A stretch of 31,297 bases of DNA from a virus, in the IMG/VR virus record IMGVR_UViG_3300027833_001866, positions 1-31,297 of that record; one strand, given 5' to 3'. The position numbers and the translations under genes were made by a program. The notes under the pieces were generated by a model. The model was given only the letters and a program-made list of their open reading frames with translations, was not told the origin of the DNA and did not search any database. Below, one piece after another: positions 6,121-16,800 of the stretch. The stretch's first letter is position 1, and every line of letters begins with the position of its first letter.

Positions 6121-9100
6121 ATGGCAAGAGAAATTGTAGATATTGGTGTACAAGGTAATGATGGTACAGGTGATGCTATTCGTGAAGCGTTCCGTAAAAC
6201 CAACGAGAACTTTCAAGAACTATATGCAGTATTTGGTATTGGTGGACAGATAAACTTTACTAACTTAGGCGACACTCCAAGTAGTTATGTGGGTTTAGCA
6301 AGTAGACTAATGGGCGTTAAGACTACAGAAGATGGAATAGAAGCATTAGAGCTTGCATCTGATGGCGCACTAACAGGTGATGCACAAGATGATACAATTT
6401 CTTACAACTATACAGTTGCAGGGAAGTTAATTGTTACAGCAGGCAACAGTAAAGTATCGCAGGACATTAGTCCAAAACTAAGCGGTCCGTTAAACTCGCA
6501 AAACTTTGCTATTGGTAATGTTGCAGTAACAGATAATGCGGCGACAGCATTTGTAAACAAATATGGCGGTTCATTTACTATTGATGATTTAGTTATCGAT
6601 AAACAATATGCTGATCAAAGATATACCAAAGGTGGTGTACCTAATAAACAGGGCGGCGTAAGGCCAGAGCCATCTGACGCTACAGAATATACATTAACTA
6701 TTGGAAACTACAATAGTAGTGGTAATTTAGTAATTGCTGATCACGGATATGATAGAGCGGCAAACGGTGTTGCTGTAACTTATAACTCTACAGCTAGTGC
6801 GGCAACTAACCTTACTAACGCAACTACATTTTATATGGCAGTTATTGATAAGGATACACTTTCTTTACACCCAACATCAGCTAATGCAATCGACGGAACA
6901 AACAGAATATCAGCAAGTGGCGGCAGTGGTACACAAACTATTGTTGATCAAACATACTTATCAACGCTAACAGGCTTTTATACTAGCGAAGAAGTATTAC
7001 CTAGAAATGCAGTAACACGCAGACAGGGTGATACAATGACAGGGCCGTTGTACTTAAATGATCACCCTGGCGACTTAGCTGGACAGAATCAAACTGAAAC
7101 TGGGTTACAGGCAGCTACTAAATATTATGTTGATCAATCAAGTCATCAGTCATCTACTAACTTCTTTGTTAGTACAAAAGGTGATGATAGACAAACTAAT
7201 ACACCTGCAGGCAAAGAAGGTCGTAGTTTAAGTTTTGCGTTTAAAACAATTGGTGCGGCATGTCGTAAAGTAGAAGAACTGATGATTGCTTCGAAAGAAG
7301 AATTAGGTCCGTACAAACAAACTATTGTATACGGCTCGACACTGACTGCAACAACAACGCAGAGTGTAGGTATTCAAAGTATTGTATCAGGTAGACTTCC
7401 TGTACGTACACTAGTTGATGCTAACATTGATTTCATTAAGGCTGAAGTTATTGCATATCTTAATGCAACATACCCTGATTTAAAATATGATGCTGACTTA
7501 TGTGCCAGAGATATTGGATTAATAGTTAACAGTGCAGTACTTGATACATTATCAGGTAACAATGCAAACTACTTGAGTAGGACAGCAGGTCTTAGATACT
7601 TTGCAAACTCGAGTGCTAAAATTGCAATTACTACACAAAAAACAGAAACATTAGCCGGTATTGCTAAAGCAAAAGCATTAGTTAATGATATTATGCAAAA
7701 CAACACAGTAACAGCATTACAAACAATTTACTCACAAACAATTGATAGTGGTCAAGTTGTTGACTCTACTGGTCTTTCAAGTGTAAATGCAAAATTTGAT
7801 ATTGTTACTAGTATTATCGGTAGTGGAGTATTTGATGCACCGGCAATAGTTGATGGTAGTGTGTTTGAACTTAACATTGCTAACGGTGGCAACGGATTTG
7901 TTAAACAAGGTGATCCAACTAACACAGATATTCTTCCTGGTAAGAGTGTTAAAGGTAAGACTAGTGGTGCAATAGGTAAAATTGTATCATATTATTATGA
8001 AGACGATTCTAACAGTGTTACGCCTTCAAACCAAGACAGAATTGAAGTACAGCTACTTGAACCACTCGAATTTATTGCTGGCGAACAATTAGAATACGCT
8101 AACACAGTTAAGTTCCAAGAAGCAACAGTATTTGTTGAATCAGGTAGATATTTTGAAGACTTTCCAATTAAAGTTCCTGCAAACACATCTATTAAAGGTG
8201 ACGAATTTAGACGTTGTATTGTTTCTCCAAATGACAGATCTTCACAAAGTCCTTGGGCAAATACATATTACTACAGAGATTATTCATTCGATAACTTAAC
8301 CGGTAGTGCAGATAGTAACATTACTGGATTTGGGGACACAAATATTCCAGTTAGTGGTGGCGGCTATGTTGATCCGCTAACAGGCAATGTGGTAGGTTAT
8401 TTTGGACAACACTATTTGGTAGATAACACTACTGATGTTAACTATGGCAACAGTGCTATTACAAACCCAGGCGGGTTTTTGCAGTCAGCCAAATTAATTA
8501 CAAAAAACAAAGCGTTTATTATTGAAGAAGTTATACAGTATATTGATGCAACTTATCCAAGTTTATCTTATACTGAAGCAAAGTGCAGACGTGACACTGG
8601 ATATATCATTGACGGGTTTATAAAAGATCTTGTTACTGGTGGTAGATCAGAATCTTTAAAGAACCAAGGTGCATACTATACAGGAGCAGTTGCTGGACAA
8701 GAAACAGAAACTGTTGCGGCTATTAACTATCTTAAAACAATTACTGCCGCTGTACTAGCAAATAGTGCTTGGGGTTCAAAATTAGGATCAGTAACACAAA
8801 TAATTGACTCTAGTTTAACTGCTGAAGCAAATACACAAACTAATTTAAACGCATTAGTTGACGTAATAACATTCTTTAACAACGCTAGTTACAATCCTGC
8901 AAAGAACAACAAACTACTTGACGTGTTTATGATGAACGATGCAACTATTATTAGAAACATCAGTGTTCAAGGACATGGCGGATTTATGATGGTACTTGAC
9001 CCTGATGGACAAGTACTAACCAAGTCTCCATATTGCCAAACAGGTTCAAGTTTTTCACAAAGTTTAAATAGACAAGCATTTAGAGGCGGTATGTTTGTTG

Positions 9101-12100
9101 ATGCTTATACTGGTAACGTACCAATGGAAGTTGTTGCTAAAAATAGCATATACAATGTTGATGTTAGATCAAGTGCAGGCACAGGTTTATTTATTAAGAA
9201 GCCGCAAACGCCGTCACCGTTTTATATTGATGGACAACGTTTTCAAGTTAACGCAGTTAGAGATTGGGATCCTGCACTAGGAACTGCTACACTTATCCTT
9301 GATAGATCAAGTAATAACTTTGCTGGTTGGACAGGAACATTAGCAGACTCGTTTAACTTAGATACAGTTAGTGGGGCAAGTCCAATTGAGATCACTGTAC
9401 AAACTGCTGGTAACAGAAGTATGTTAGGTAATGACTTTACACAAGTTAACGATTTAGGCTATGGACTTATTGTTACTAACGGTGCGCTATCTGAAATGGT
9501 GTCGCAGTTTACTTACTATTGTCATACTGCATACTATGCAAACAAAGGTGGTGAGATTAGATCACTTAACGGATCTAACGCATATGGTAACTATGGCTTA
9601 GTTGCTAACGGTAGTGATCCAAACGAAATTCCAGACTCAGTTACAATACGTGATACTATGGTAATGCCTGGTAAGACAGCAGAGGCAAACATTACACTTA
9701 CATTTGCTGACGTGCTTACACTAAGCTCTAGAGGCAACACAGTAACACAGGCTGTTACGGGTGCTACCGGTACAATTGTGTTTACAACTAAAGGTAAAAA
9801 ACTTTACTTAAAAGATACATCAGGTACATTTAACACAACTAATGATATTACATTATCAGCAGGTAGTGTAAACTTAGGAGCACCGACACTAGTAGTTACA
9901 GGCGGCTATACATTATCAGCTGAACAGTTAAGCCTGTATGTATACGACTTTGACCACTTACCGCAAAACAGAGGTGAGATTGATATTTTACATGCTAGCG
10001 GAACACTAGTTAGGCACGAAGTTAGTAGTGTTAGTAAAGTATTAGATTTTGTAGTAGATGGACATCAAGATGTTGCATACACACTTAACAATGCAGGTGG
10101 CTCAGGTGCAAAGTTTAATATTAATAAAAGTACTGTTAACAACTATGAAGTTGTAATTAATGCGGCCGGTACTGGATATAGTGTTAGTGATACATTTACT
10201 GTATTAGGTACAAAGTTAGACGGTGCAACTACTACTAACGATGCTACAATTACAGTAACATCAATAAGTGCTGGTGGATCAATTACTGGTGCAACTATTG
10301 CAGGCACAATGGCAACAACTGCACATACACCAAAACATAATGGTCAAGTTTACAAACTGTCATTCACAACTTCAAATAGCGGATTTGATAACGACGGTCT
10401 TATTGAGAACACAGATGAAGATACAATAGTAAGTTACAGACAGAATCAATCGTTTGTACTTAATGGAGTAGCAAGTCCTTCAACACTTACATCAAGACCA
10501 AGTACAGCTATACAGTTTGACGAAGCTCCAAAACAAACATATAGAACAGTGGCTTTTACAGTAACAGAATCAACAGGTGAAGAACTAGCTAATAATAGTG
10601 TGTTAACAAACTTTGACTCAACATTTGATTATGTTAGAATTATTGTTGATAAGACAAACGCGGCATTGTCAACATACTCCGGAGGCGGTGGTGCGACAAT
10701 GGGCGCTACAGCAGGTGATGATATCATTGCGATTGAAGAACTAACAGCATTAAGTGATAGAGAACGTATTGCCAACGGCGATATGGTGCTTGCCTGGGCA
10801 GGTAAGCTACACACAGTTAGTAACTATATCGATCGCGGGCCATATTCAACTGTACAACTTGCAGAAGTAGCAAATAGTGACTTGAATAAGGCATCAAATC
10901 AAACTGGTATACACACTTCAATGGTATTGTCTGGTTCACAGACTACTACATTGCGATGTGGTTTACCTGCCGGTGCTCCGGGCGATGTTACAATTAGTAT
11001 TTCAACTTGTAGAGCAACAGGACACGACTTCTTAGACATTGGTACTGGCGGATTTAACACTAGTAACTATCCAAACGTTCTATTAGGTGATCCGCAGCCA
11101 CCAGTACAAGCTAACGAAACTAATGAGCGAGATAAAGGACGTTGTTTCTTTGTAAGTACAGACCAAGATGGATTCTTCCGTGTAGGTAAATTCTTTACAG
11201 TTGACCAAGGTACTGGTACAGTTACGTTTGCAGGTAGTATTGCGTTAAGTAACTTAGACGGTATTGGATTTAAACGTGGTGTTGTTGTTGCTGAATTTAG
11301 TACAGACAACGGTATGACAGCAAACGGATCAGATATTGTTCCGACTCAAAGTGCAGTACGTGGATATGTTAACAGACGTTTAGGGTGGGATCATAATGGA
11401 CTAGCGGCTAATAACATTATTGGTTCGGGTGCAATGGCATTAGATGGCACTACTGCATTTACTGGTAATGTAAATATGGGATCCAATCAGATCACTAATC
11501 TACAAGCACCTAGTGCAAACTCACATGCGGCTACTAAAGCATATGTAGACGGTGTTGTTGATAACTTTGATAGTTTAGAAGAACTAAGAAACACAGAGTT
11601 TAATAGTCCAGCGGCAAACCAGTTAATTGTATTTACAGGTAAGAAAAGACTTATCATTGATGCTGATACTATAGGCGGAACTGGAACATGGGCCGCGGCA
11701 CAAACTTTTGCACAAGCTAGTAGCAGTGCAACAGGTACAGTAGTTGATGTAGAAACAACAACAGATCCAATACTTGGTAACATACAAATTATTACTTACA
11801 CAGCTACAGCAAACGTAGTAGCAAAAGGTGGTGATAAGATAATTGTTACTAGTGGACCAACAGCAGATATACTTGACGGACCGTTTGATGAGATTGCTAA
11901 CGCAGTTGCAGATGGAGCAAGTGCAATGGCTGTTACTGTTACTAGAGCGGCAGGTTCAACTACAGCATTGTATAGTTTTGCGGCAGGCAGTATTGATAAT
12001 GCGGCAGTTTCAGCAACAGCGGCGATTGTACAAAGCAAATTAAACATGAATGCGGCAAGTACTAGAGCAAACGCTACTGGTATTGCACAAAGTAATTTAG

Positions 12101-13197
12101 GACTTGCTAGTTTTGACGCAGGTGACTTTACTGTAACAGATGGTTGGGTAACATTAAAAGCCGGGGGTGTTGACTTTGCTGACATGCCAAGTATGGCAGA
12201 TTTAAGAGTAATAGGTAATATAAGTGGTGGAGCATCAACTCCGACAGAAGTTCCTATTACAACTATTAGTGCAAATGATAGTTTGGTAATGACTAAGTCA
12301 ACTGGCGAAGTTAGAGTTAGTAAACTTGTTGTTGGTGCCGATGACGGATATGTAATTTTACAACCAAAAACAGCCGCGGCAACAACAATTCAAATGCTTA
12401 CACCAGGTGGCGGAGTAATACTTGAAGGCGTCGGTACTGATGCTACAATGACTACTGAATTTCCAGGAAGTATTGATATCGGCAATAGTGGAGCAAATAC
12501 AGAAGGCTCACTACAAGCTAACAGTAACTTTGCTGGGGAGTCAAGACTATCATCAGATTGGGTTTATACACAATTTATTGAAGCGGCAAATGAAAAAGGC
12601 ACTGGAACAACTGGTATAGCTTTAGGTGCTAATACTGGTAAAACAGTAGCAGGCGAAATTGCATTAATTGTTAAAGACGGTTCTGCATCAAAAGTGCCAT
12701 TTAAGTTTAGTGCAACAGGTGTTATTCCAGATGCAACAAATACTTACAACATTGGTAGTTCGTCATTAGTATATAATACTGTATATGCAACTACGTTTAG
12801 TGGTACTGCTACATCAGCAAAATACGCTGACTTGGCAGAAAACTACTTAGCTGACGTTCAATACGAGCCAGGTACAGTTGTAATGTTTGGCGGGACACAC
12901 GAAGTTACACAAGCAATGTCAAAAGGTACTACTAAAATAGCTGGAGTTGTTTCAACTAACCCAGCTTACTTAATGAACTCAGATTTAGAAAACGGTGTTG
13001 CAATAGCACTAACAGGTAGAGTTCCATGTAAAGTAATTGGTAAAGTAGAAAAAGGCGACATGCTAGTAGCAAGTAATGTAGCCGGCTATGCTATGGTAGA
13101 TAACAATCCAGGCGTAGGAGCAGTACTAGGTAAAGCAGTTGGATCTAAACAGGGCGCCGAGCAAGGTGTTGTTGAAATTGTAGTAGGAAGAGTGTAA
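6121..13197 (+). CDS. Giant tail-fibre/adhesin-like virion protein, 2358 residues
   Basis: Residues 1-38 carry the shared anchor module (I-x-I-G-x4-N-x-G-x-G-D...R-x-AF-x-K-x-N-x-NF). Around 345-375 a STKGDD...AFKTIGAA pattern resembles the start of pectate-lyase-type right-handed beta-helices, and beta-helix-like repeats with many Gly/Asn/Ser turns follow. An alpha-helical module occurs twice (about 430-500 and 790-870), each with ATYP-x-L-x-Y-x4-C-x-RD. The last ~150 residues (YADLAENY...VGRV) resemble conserved C-termini of marine phage fibres and perhaps Peptidase_G2-type chaperone domains. It probably forms a trimeric fibre binding the host surface. The following gene overlaps its stop (TAATG). 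Virion role is inferred from repeats and context. Confidence 0.78.
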   Translation: MAREIVDIGVQGNDGTGDAIREAFRKTNENFQELYAVFGIGGQINFTNLGDTPSSYVGLASRLMGVKTTEDGIEALELASDGALTGDAQDDTISYNYTVAGKLIVTAGNSKVSQDISPKLSGPLNSQNFAIGNVAVTDNAATAFVNKYGGSFTIDDLVIDKQYADQRYTKGGVPNKQGGVRPEPSDATEYTLTIGNYNSSGNLVIADHGYDRAANGVAVTYNSTASAATNLTNATTFYMAVIDKDTLSLHPTSANAIDGTNRISASGGSGTQTIVDQTYLSTLTGFYTSEEVLPRNAVTRRQGDTMTGPLYLNDHPGDLAGQNQTETGLQAATKYYVDQSSHQSSTNFFVSTKGDDRQTNTPAGKEGRSLSFAFKTIGAACRKVEELMIASKEELGPYKQTIVYGSTLTATTTQSVGIQSIVSGRLPVRTLVDANIDFIKAEVIAYLNATYPDLKYDADLCARDIGLIVNSAVLDTLSGNNANYLSRTAGLRYFANSSAKIAITTQKTETLAGIAKAKALVNDIMQNNTVTALQTIYSQTIDSGQVVDSTGLSSVNAKFDIVTSIIGSGVFDAPAIVDGSVFELNIANGGNGFVKQGDPTNTDILPGKSVKGKTSGAIGKIVSYYYEDDSNSVTPSNQDRIEVQLLEPLEFIAGEQLEYANTVKFQEATVFVESGRYFEDFPIKVPANTSIKGDEFRRCIVSPNDRSSQSPWANTYYYRDYSFDNLTGSADSNITGFGDTNIPVSGGGYVDPLTGNVVGYFGQHYLVDNTTDVNYGNSAITNPGGFLQSAKLITKNKAFIIEEVIQYIDATYPSLSYTEAKCRRDTGYIIDGFIKDLVTGGRSESLKNQGAYYTGAVAGQETETVAAINYLKTITAAVLANSAWGSKLGSVTQIIDSSLTAEANTQTNLNALVDVITFFNNASYNPAKNNKLLDVFMMNDATIIRNISVQGHGGFMMVLDPDGQVLTKSPYCQTGSSFSQSLNRQAFRGGMFVDAYTGNVPMEVVAKNSIYNVDVRSSAGTGLFIKKPQTPSPFYIDGQRFQVNAVRDWDPALGTATLILDRSSNNFAGWTGTLADSFNLDTVSGASPIEITVQTAGNRSMLGNDFTQVNDLGYGLIVTNGALSEMVSQFTYYCHTAYYANKGGEIRSLNGSNAYGNYGLVANGSDPNEIPDSVTIRDTMVMPGKTAEANITLTFADVLTLSSRGNTVTQAVTGATGTIVFTTKGKKLYLKDTSGTFNTTNDITLSAGSVNLGAPTLVVTGGYTLSAEQLSLYVYDFDHLPQNRGEIDILHASGTLVRHEVSSVSKVLDFVVDGHQDVAYTLNNAGGSGAKFNINKSTVNNYEVVINAAGTGYSVSDTFTVLGTKLDGATTTNDATITVTSISAGGSITGATIAGTMATTAHTPKHNGQVYKLSFTTSNSGFDNDGLIENTDEDTIVSYRQNQSFVLNGVASPSTLTSRPSTAIQFDEAPKQTYRTVAFTVTESTGEELANNSVLTNFDSTFDYVRIIVDKTNAALSTYSGGGGATMGATAGDDIIAIEELTALSDRERIANGDMVLAWAGKLHTVSNYIDRGPYSTVQLAEVANSDLNKASNQTGIHTSMVLSGSQTTTLRCGLPAGAPGDVTISISTCRATGHDFLDIGTGGFNTSNYPNVLLGDPQPPVQANETNERDKGRCFFVSTDQDGFFRVGKFFTVDQGTGTVTFAGSIALSNLDGIGFKRGVVVAEFSTDNGMTANGSDIVPTQSAVRGYVNRRLGWDHNGLAANNIIGSGAMALDGTTAFTGNVNMGSNQITNLQAPSANSHAATKAYVDGVVDNFDSLEELRNTEFNSPAANQLIVFTGKKRLIIDADTIGGTGTWAAAQTFAQASSSATGTVVDVETTTDPILGNIQIITYTATANVVAKGGDKIIVTSGPTADILDGPFDEIANAVADGASAMAVTVTRAAGSTTALYSFAAGSIDNAAVSATAAIVQSKLNMNAASTRANATGIAQSNLGLASFDAGDFTVTDGWVTLKAGGVDFADMPSMADLRVIGNISGGASTPTEVPITTISANDSLVMTKSTGEVRVSKLVVGADDGYVILQPKTAAATTIQMLTPGGGVILEGVGTDATMTTEFPGSIDIGNSGANTEGSLQANSNFAGESRLSSDWVYTQFIEAANEKGTGTTGIALGANTGKTVAGEIALIVKDGSASKVPFKFSATGVIPDATNTYNIGSSSLVYNTVYATTFSGTATSAKYADLAENYLADVQYEPGTVVMFGGTHEVTQAMSKGTTKIAGVVSTNPAYLMNSDLENGVAIALTGRVPCKVIGKVEKGDMLVASNVAGYAMVDNNPGVGAVLGKAVGSKQGAEQGVVEIVVGRV

Positions 13198-13835
13198 TGT
13201 CAAAACAAATAGTAAATATTGGGACAAGTGCAAATAAAGGTGACGGTGATCCTTTAAGAAACGCATTTGATAAAATCAATGATAACTTTAACGAAATATA
13301 TCCTAAGGTGGAAGCACTAGAGGGGTTACATAATACACAGGGTAACACTGTGGAGCAAGATATAATTGGTAGTGTGTTTGCCGCTGATAGTACAATGTTA
13401 GTCGATGGGTTAAATGGTCAACTAACCGGTCCTATTACAGGTGAGACTTGGACAAATAGCACAGACGATATTGCTATTACTGTTGATGCAGGTACATTAA
13501 AACTACAGGCAACAGCAGGTAATACTAATTTTATTAAGATTGCTACTGCTACCGGAGTAAACGTTTATTCACAGCAAGCAATTACATTAGAGACAAATGG
13601 ACAGGGCATAAATATTGGTGTAAACGTTGCATCGGGCGATTTACAAGTAGGACATAGTACAAGTAATACTACAGTTAATGGTACGCTTAATGCAACCCTT
13701 AATAAACTAGTAGCAAAAAGTTGGACTACAACTGAACGTAATGGGTTGTCGGCAGCAAATGGCGAGATTATATATAACCAAACATCGGGCAAAATGGAAG
13801 CATATGCAAACGGTGCTTGGGTAGAATTACACTAA
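13197..13835 (+). CDS. Short fibre-like virion protein with shared N-terminal anchor
   Basis: This 212-residue protein overlaps the giant fibre gene by TAATG. Residues 1-36 repeat the anchor module (IVNIGTSANKGDGDPLRNAF, then NDNFNEIY). The middle is beta-rich and Gly/Thr/Asn-rich. The end (GEIIYNQTSGKMEAYANG..) is the common short C-terminal motif of phage fibres that follows collagen-like or beta-prism shafts. It looks like a short fibre or decoration using the same dock as its larger neighbour, without any recognisable receptor domain. Confidence 0.7.
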   Translation: MSKQIVNIGTSANKGDGDPLRNAFDKINDNFNEIYPKVEALEGLHNTQGNTVEQDIIGSVFAADSTMLVDGLNGQLTGPITGETWTNSTDDIAITVDAGTLKLQATAGNTNFIKIATATGVNVYSQQAITLETNGQGINIGVNVASGDLQVGHSTSNTTVNGTLNATLNKLVAKSWTTTERNGLSAANGEIIYNQTSGKMEAYANGAWVELH

Positions 13836-13854
13836 TACCAAGGAGTGACATTTA

Positions 13855-16800
13855 ATGTCTGAACAAGAATATATCGTTAGCCTTAACCGTGATGTCGACT
13901 TTACTGCATTTAATCAAGAAATGATAAGTTTGACCGGTGCGGGATTTATTCCAAATAGAACAGTTGAAATAGCAAATGCAAGACCAGGATCACAACGAAA
14001 TACACATTACTTTTTAACAACACAAGAAGTAGACATTCTAAAACAAGACAACCGAGTATATGGAGTTGAGTTACGTCCTGATCTTAGAGACGATATTCAA
14101 ATTGGATTAACAGCAACACAAAATAGTAACTTTAATAAGAATATTGCAACCACCGGAGATTATGTCAACTGGGGGTTACGTAGAATGATTAGTGCGACTA
14201 ATCCATATGTTGGCGTTCTTGTTACAGGAGGCTTTGGGCATACACTATCAGGTGCAGGGGTTGACATTGTAATTCAAGACAGCGGAATACAAGCAGATCA
14301 TCCAGAATTTTTAGACGGATTAAATACAAACAGAGTACAGCAAATTGATTGGTATCAATCACAAAGTGTTGTATCCGGAACAATGCCTAGCAATCATTAT
14401 ACTGACTATGACGGGCACGGTACACACGTTGCAGGCATTGCCGCTGGTAAAACATACGGTTGGGGGAAGAACTCAAGAATCTATGCTGTAAAAGTAGCAG
14501 GATTAGAAGGTACCGCAGACCCAGGAACAGGAATACCTATATCAGATTGCTTTGATGTAATTAAAGAATGGCATAAAGCCAAACCTATTGACCCTACAAC
14601 TGGAGTAAAGCGTCCTACTGTAGTTAATATGAGTTGGGGATATTCTTTAAGATATGCAGGCATAACTGGTGGTAGTTACCAAGGCATTCCGTGGACTGGT
14701 AATCAAAGAGACACTTTAAAAGGTATGACTGGTTCTTATGACGGATTTGGTTATAGACACAATGTACGAGTAGCATCAGTTGATACTGATGTTCAAGAAC
14801 TAATCGATGCAGGTGTACACGTATGTATTGCCGCAGGTAACAGTACTAACAAAATTGATATTGCTACAGGCAACGATTATAATAACTATTATACTAATTC
14901 CAATGGCAATTATTATTATCACAGAGGATCTAGTCCGTATGATACAAGCGCACATATTGTAGGAAGTATTGACTCGGCATATGCACCTGATGGTTCTGAG
15001 AAGGTTTCGGCATTTTCATGTAGAGGCCCGGGCGTTAGTATTAATGCTCCGGGATCGTATATTACAAGTACTACAAGTAATACTAATAAGTTTACTTCTG
15101 GTACGTATCCTCAGAATACAGATTATAAAACTGCAAACATTAGCGGCACAAGTATGGCAAGTCCGCAAATTGCTGGAATACTTTCTACTTACTTAGAACT
15201 TAACCCGGGACTTACTACTGCACAAGGATTAGCTTGGATTAATGATAATGCTAAAACAGGAATAATATATGACCCTGTTTCTGACATTAATAATTACACT
15301 AGCAACTATTCACTATTTGGCGGGGAAAATCGCTTTGCTTTCCAATCATATAGCGATCCAAACGTACTAGCAATAGCCGGATCAGTTAGTAGTGAAGAAG
15401 GAGCAGAGGCTGCAACACCAACATATGTACTTACTTCTTCGGCAAGCGGAGTCGACGAGGGAGGGACATTTACAATAACACTAACAACTGCTAACCTTGT
15501 TAATGGTAGTATTATTCCATATACAATTACAGGCGTAAGTGCAACTGATATCGGAGGGGCTTCGTTAACTGGGAACTTTATTGTCGGCGTAGTAAACTCA
15601 ATTACAATACAGGTCACTGAAGACAATACGTTTGATGATGGTACAGAAACATTTGTATTGACACTTGACAGCATAGCTGACACATTTATTAGTGTAACAA
15701 TTGCTGATACTAGTAGACCTAATCCTACGTACTTCTTAGGAACTAATTTGGCTACTGTAGATGAAGGTGGAACAATAATATTTACATTAACTACAAGTAA
15801 TGTAGCGGCTGGGACTTCGTTAGCATATACCATTACAGGTGTTAGTAGTGCAGACATTGGCGGAGAATCGTTAAACGGTACATTTGTAGTTGGCACAACT
15901 GATTCACTAACAGTTACAGCAACCGCTGACGAAACATCAGAAGGTCAAGAAACTATGACGCTGGCACTAGATAATAGTCTAGCTACAGCAAGTGTTGTAA
16001 TTAATGATACTAGTACTGTGGCGGCATCGTATACATTATCCTGTGATCAAACTAATATTAACGAAGGTGGGCAATTTACTGTATCACTAGCCTACGAAAA
16101 CGGAGTAACCGGAGTACAAATTCCTTGGACAATTACAGGTGTAAGTGCATCTGATGTTGTTGGTAACGTGCTAACGGGTAACTTTATAGTTGGTAGTACA
16201 GAAACTGCAACAATTGAGATTGCAAATGATCTTACAACTGATGGAGAAGAAACTCTTCAATTTACTTTAAACAATTATCCAACTACATTTATCCAAGTTG
16301 TAATAGCTGATACTAGTCTTGATATTGTATCAGGAACAACTCAATTTACTACAGCTGGTTCTGGTACATTTGTTGTACCAGCAGGCGTTACTAACATAGG
16401 TTTTATGGGGATCGGTGGAGGTGGTGCAGGTCCTGGATCAGCACCTGGATCTTTTTCATCAGGAGGCGGCGGCGGTGCTATTGGATTTAAAAACAATATA
16501 ACAGTAACACCAGGTGATGTTATATCATTCTCCGTTGGTGCTGGCGGATCAGGTAGTAGCGGTAATGGTAGTAACACCTCAATAACAGTTAACAGTATAA
16601 CTTACACAGCAGGAGGCGGCATAGCGGGTGCCTCGGGTACACTTAATGGAACTACTGCTGGAACTTTACTTCAAACAGGATCAACAAGTTCCGGCGGAAA
16701 CGTATCAGGTGCTTGGGATGGATCAAGCAGGGGTGGAGACGGCGGCTTATCTTACCGAATGGCATCACCTAATACTGAAAAAGCCGCAGTTGGCGGTGGT

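Noticed and set aside
11487-12185. Long minus-strand open frames opposite the giant fibre gene
   Set aside because: Antisense frames of this length are expected opposite Thr/Ala/Gly-rich coding DNA; they lack ribosome-binding sites and protein-like composition.
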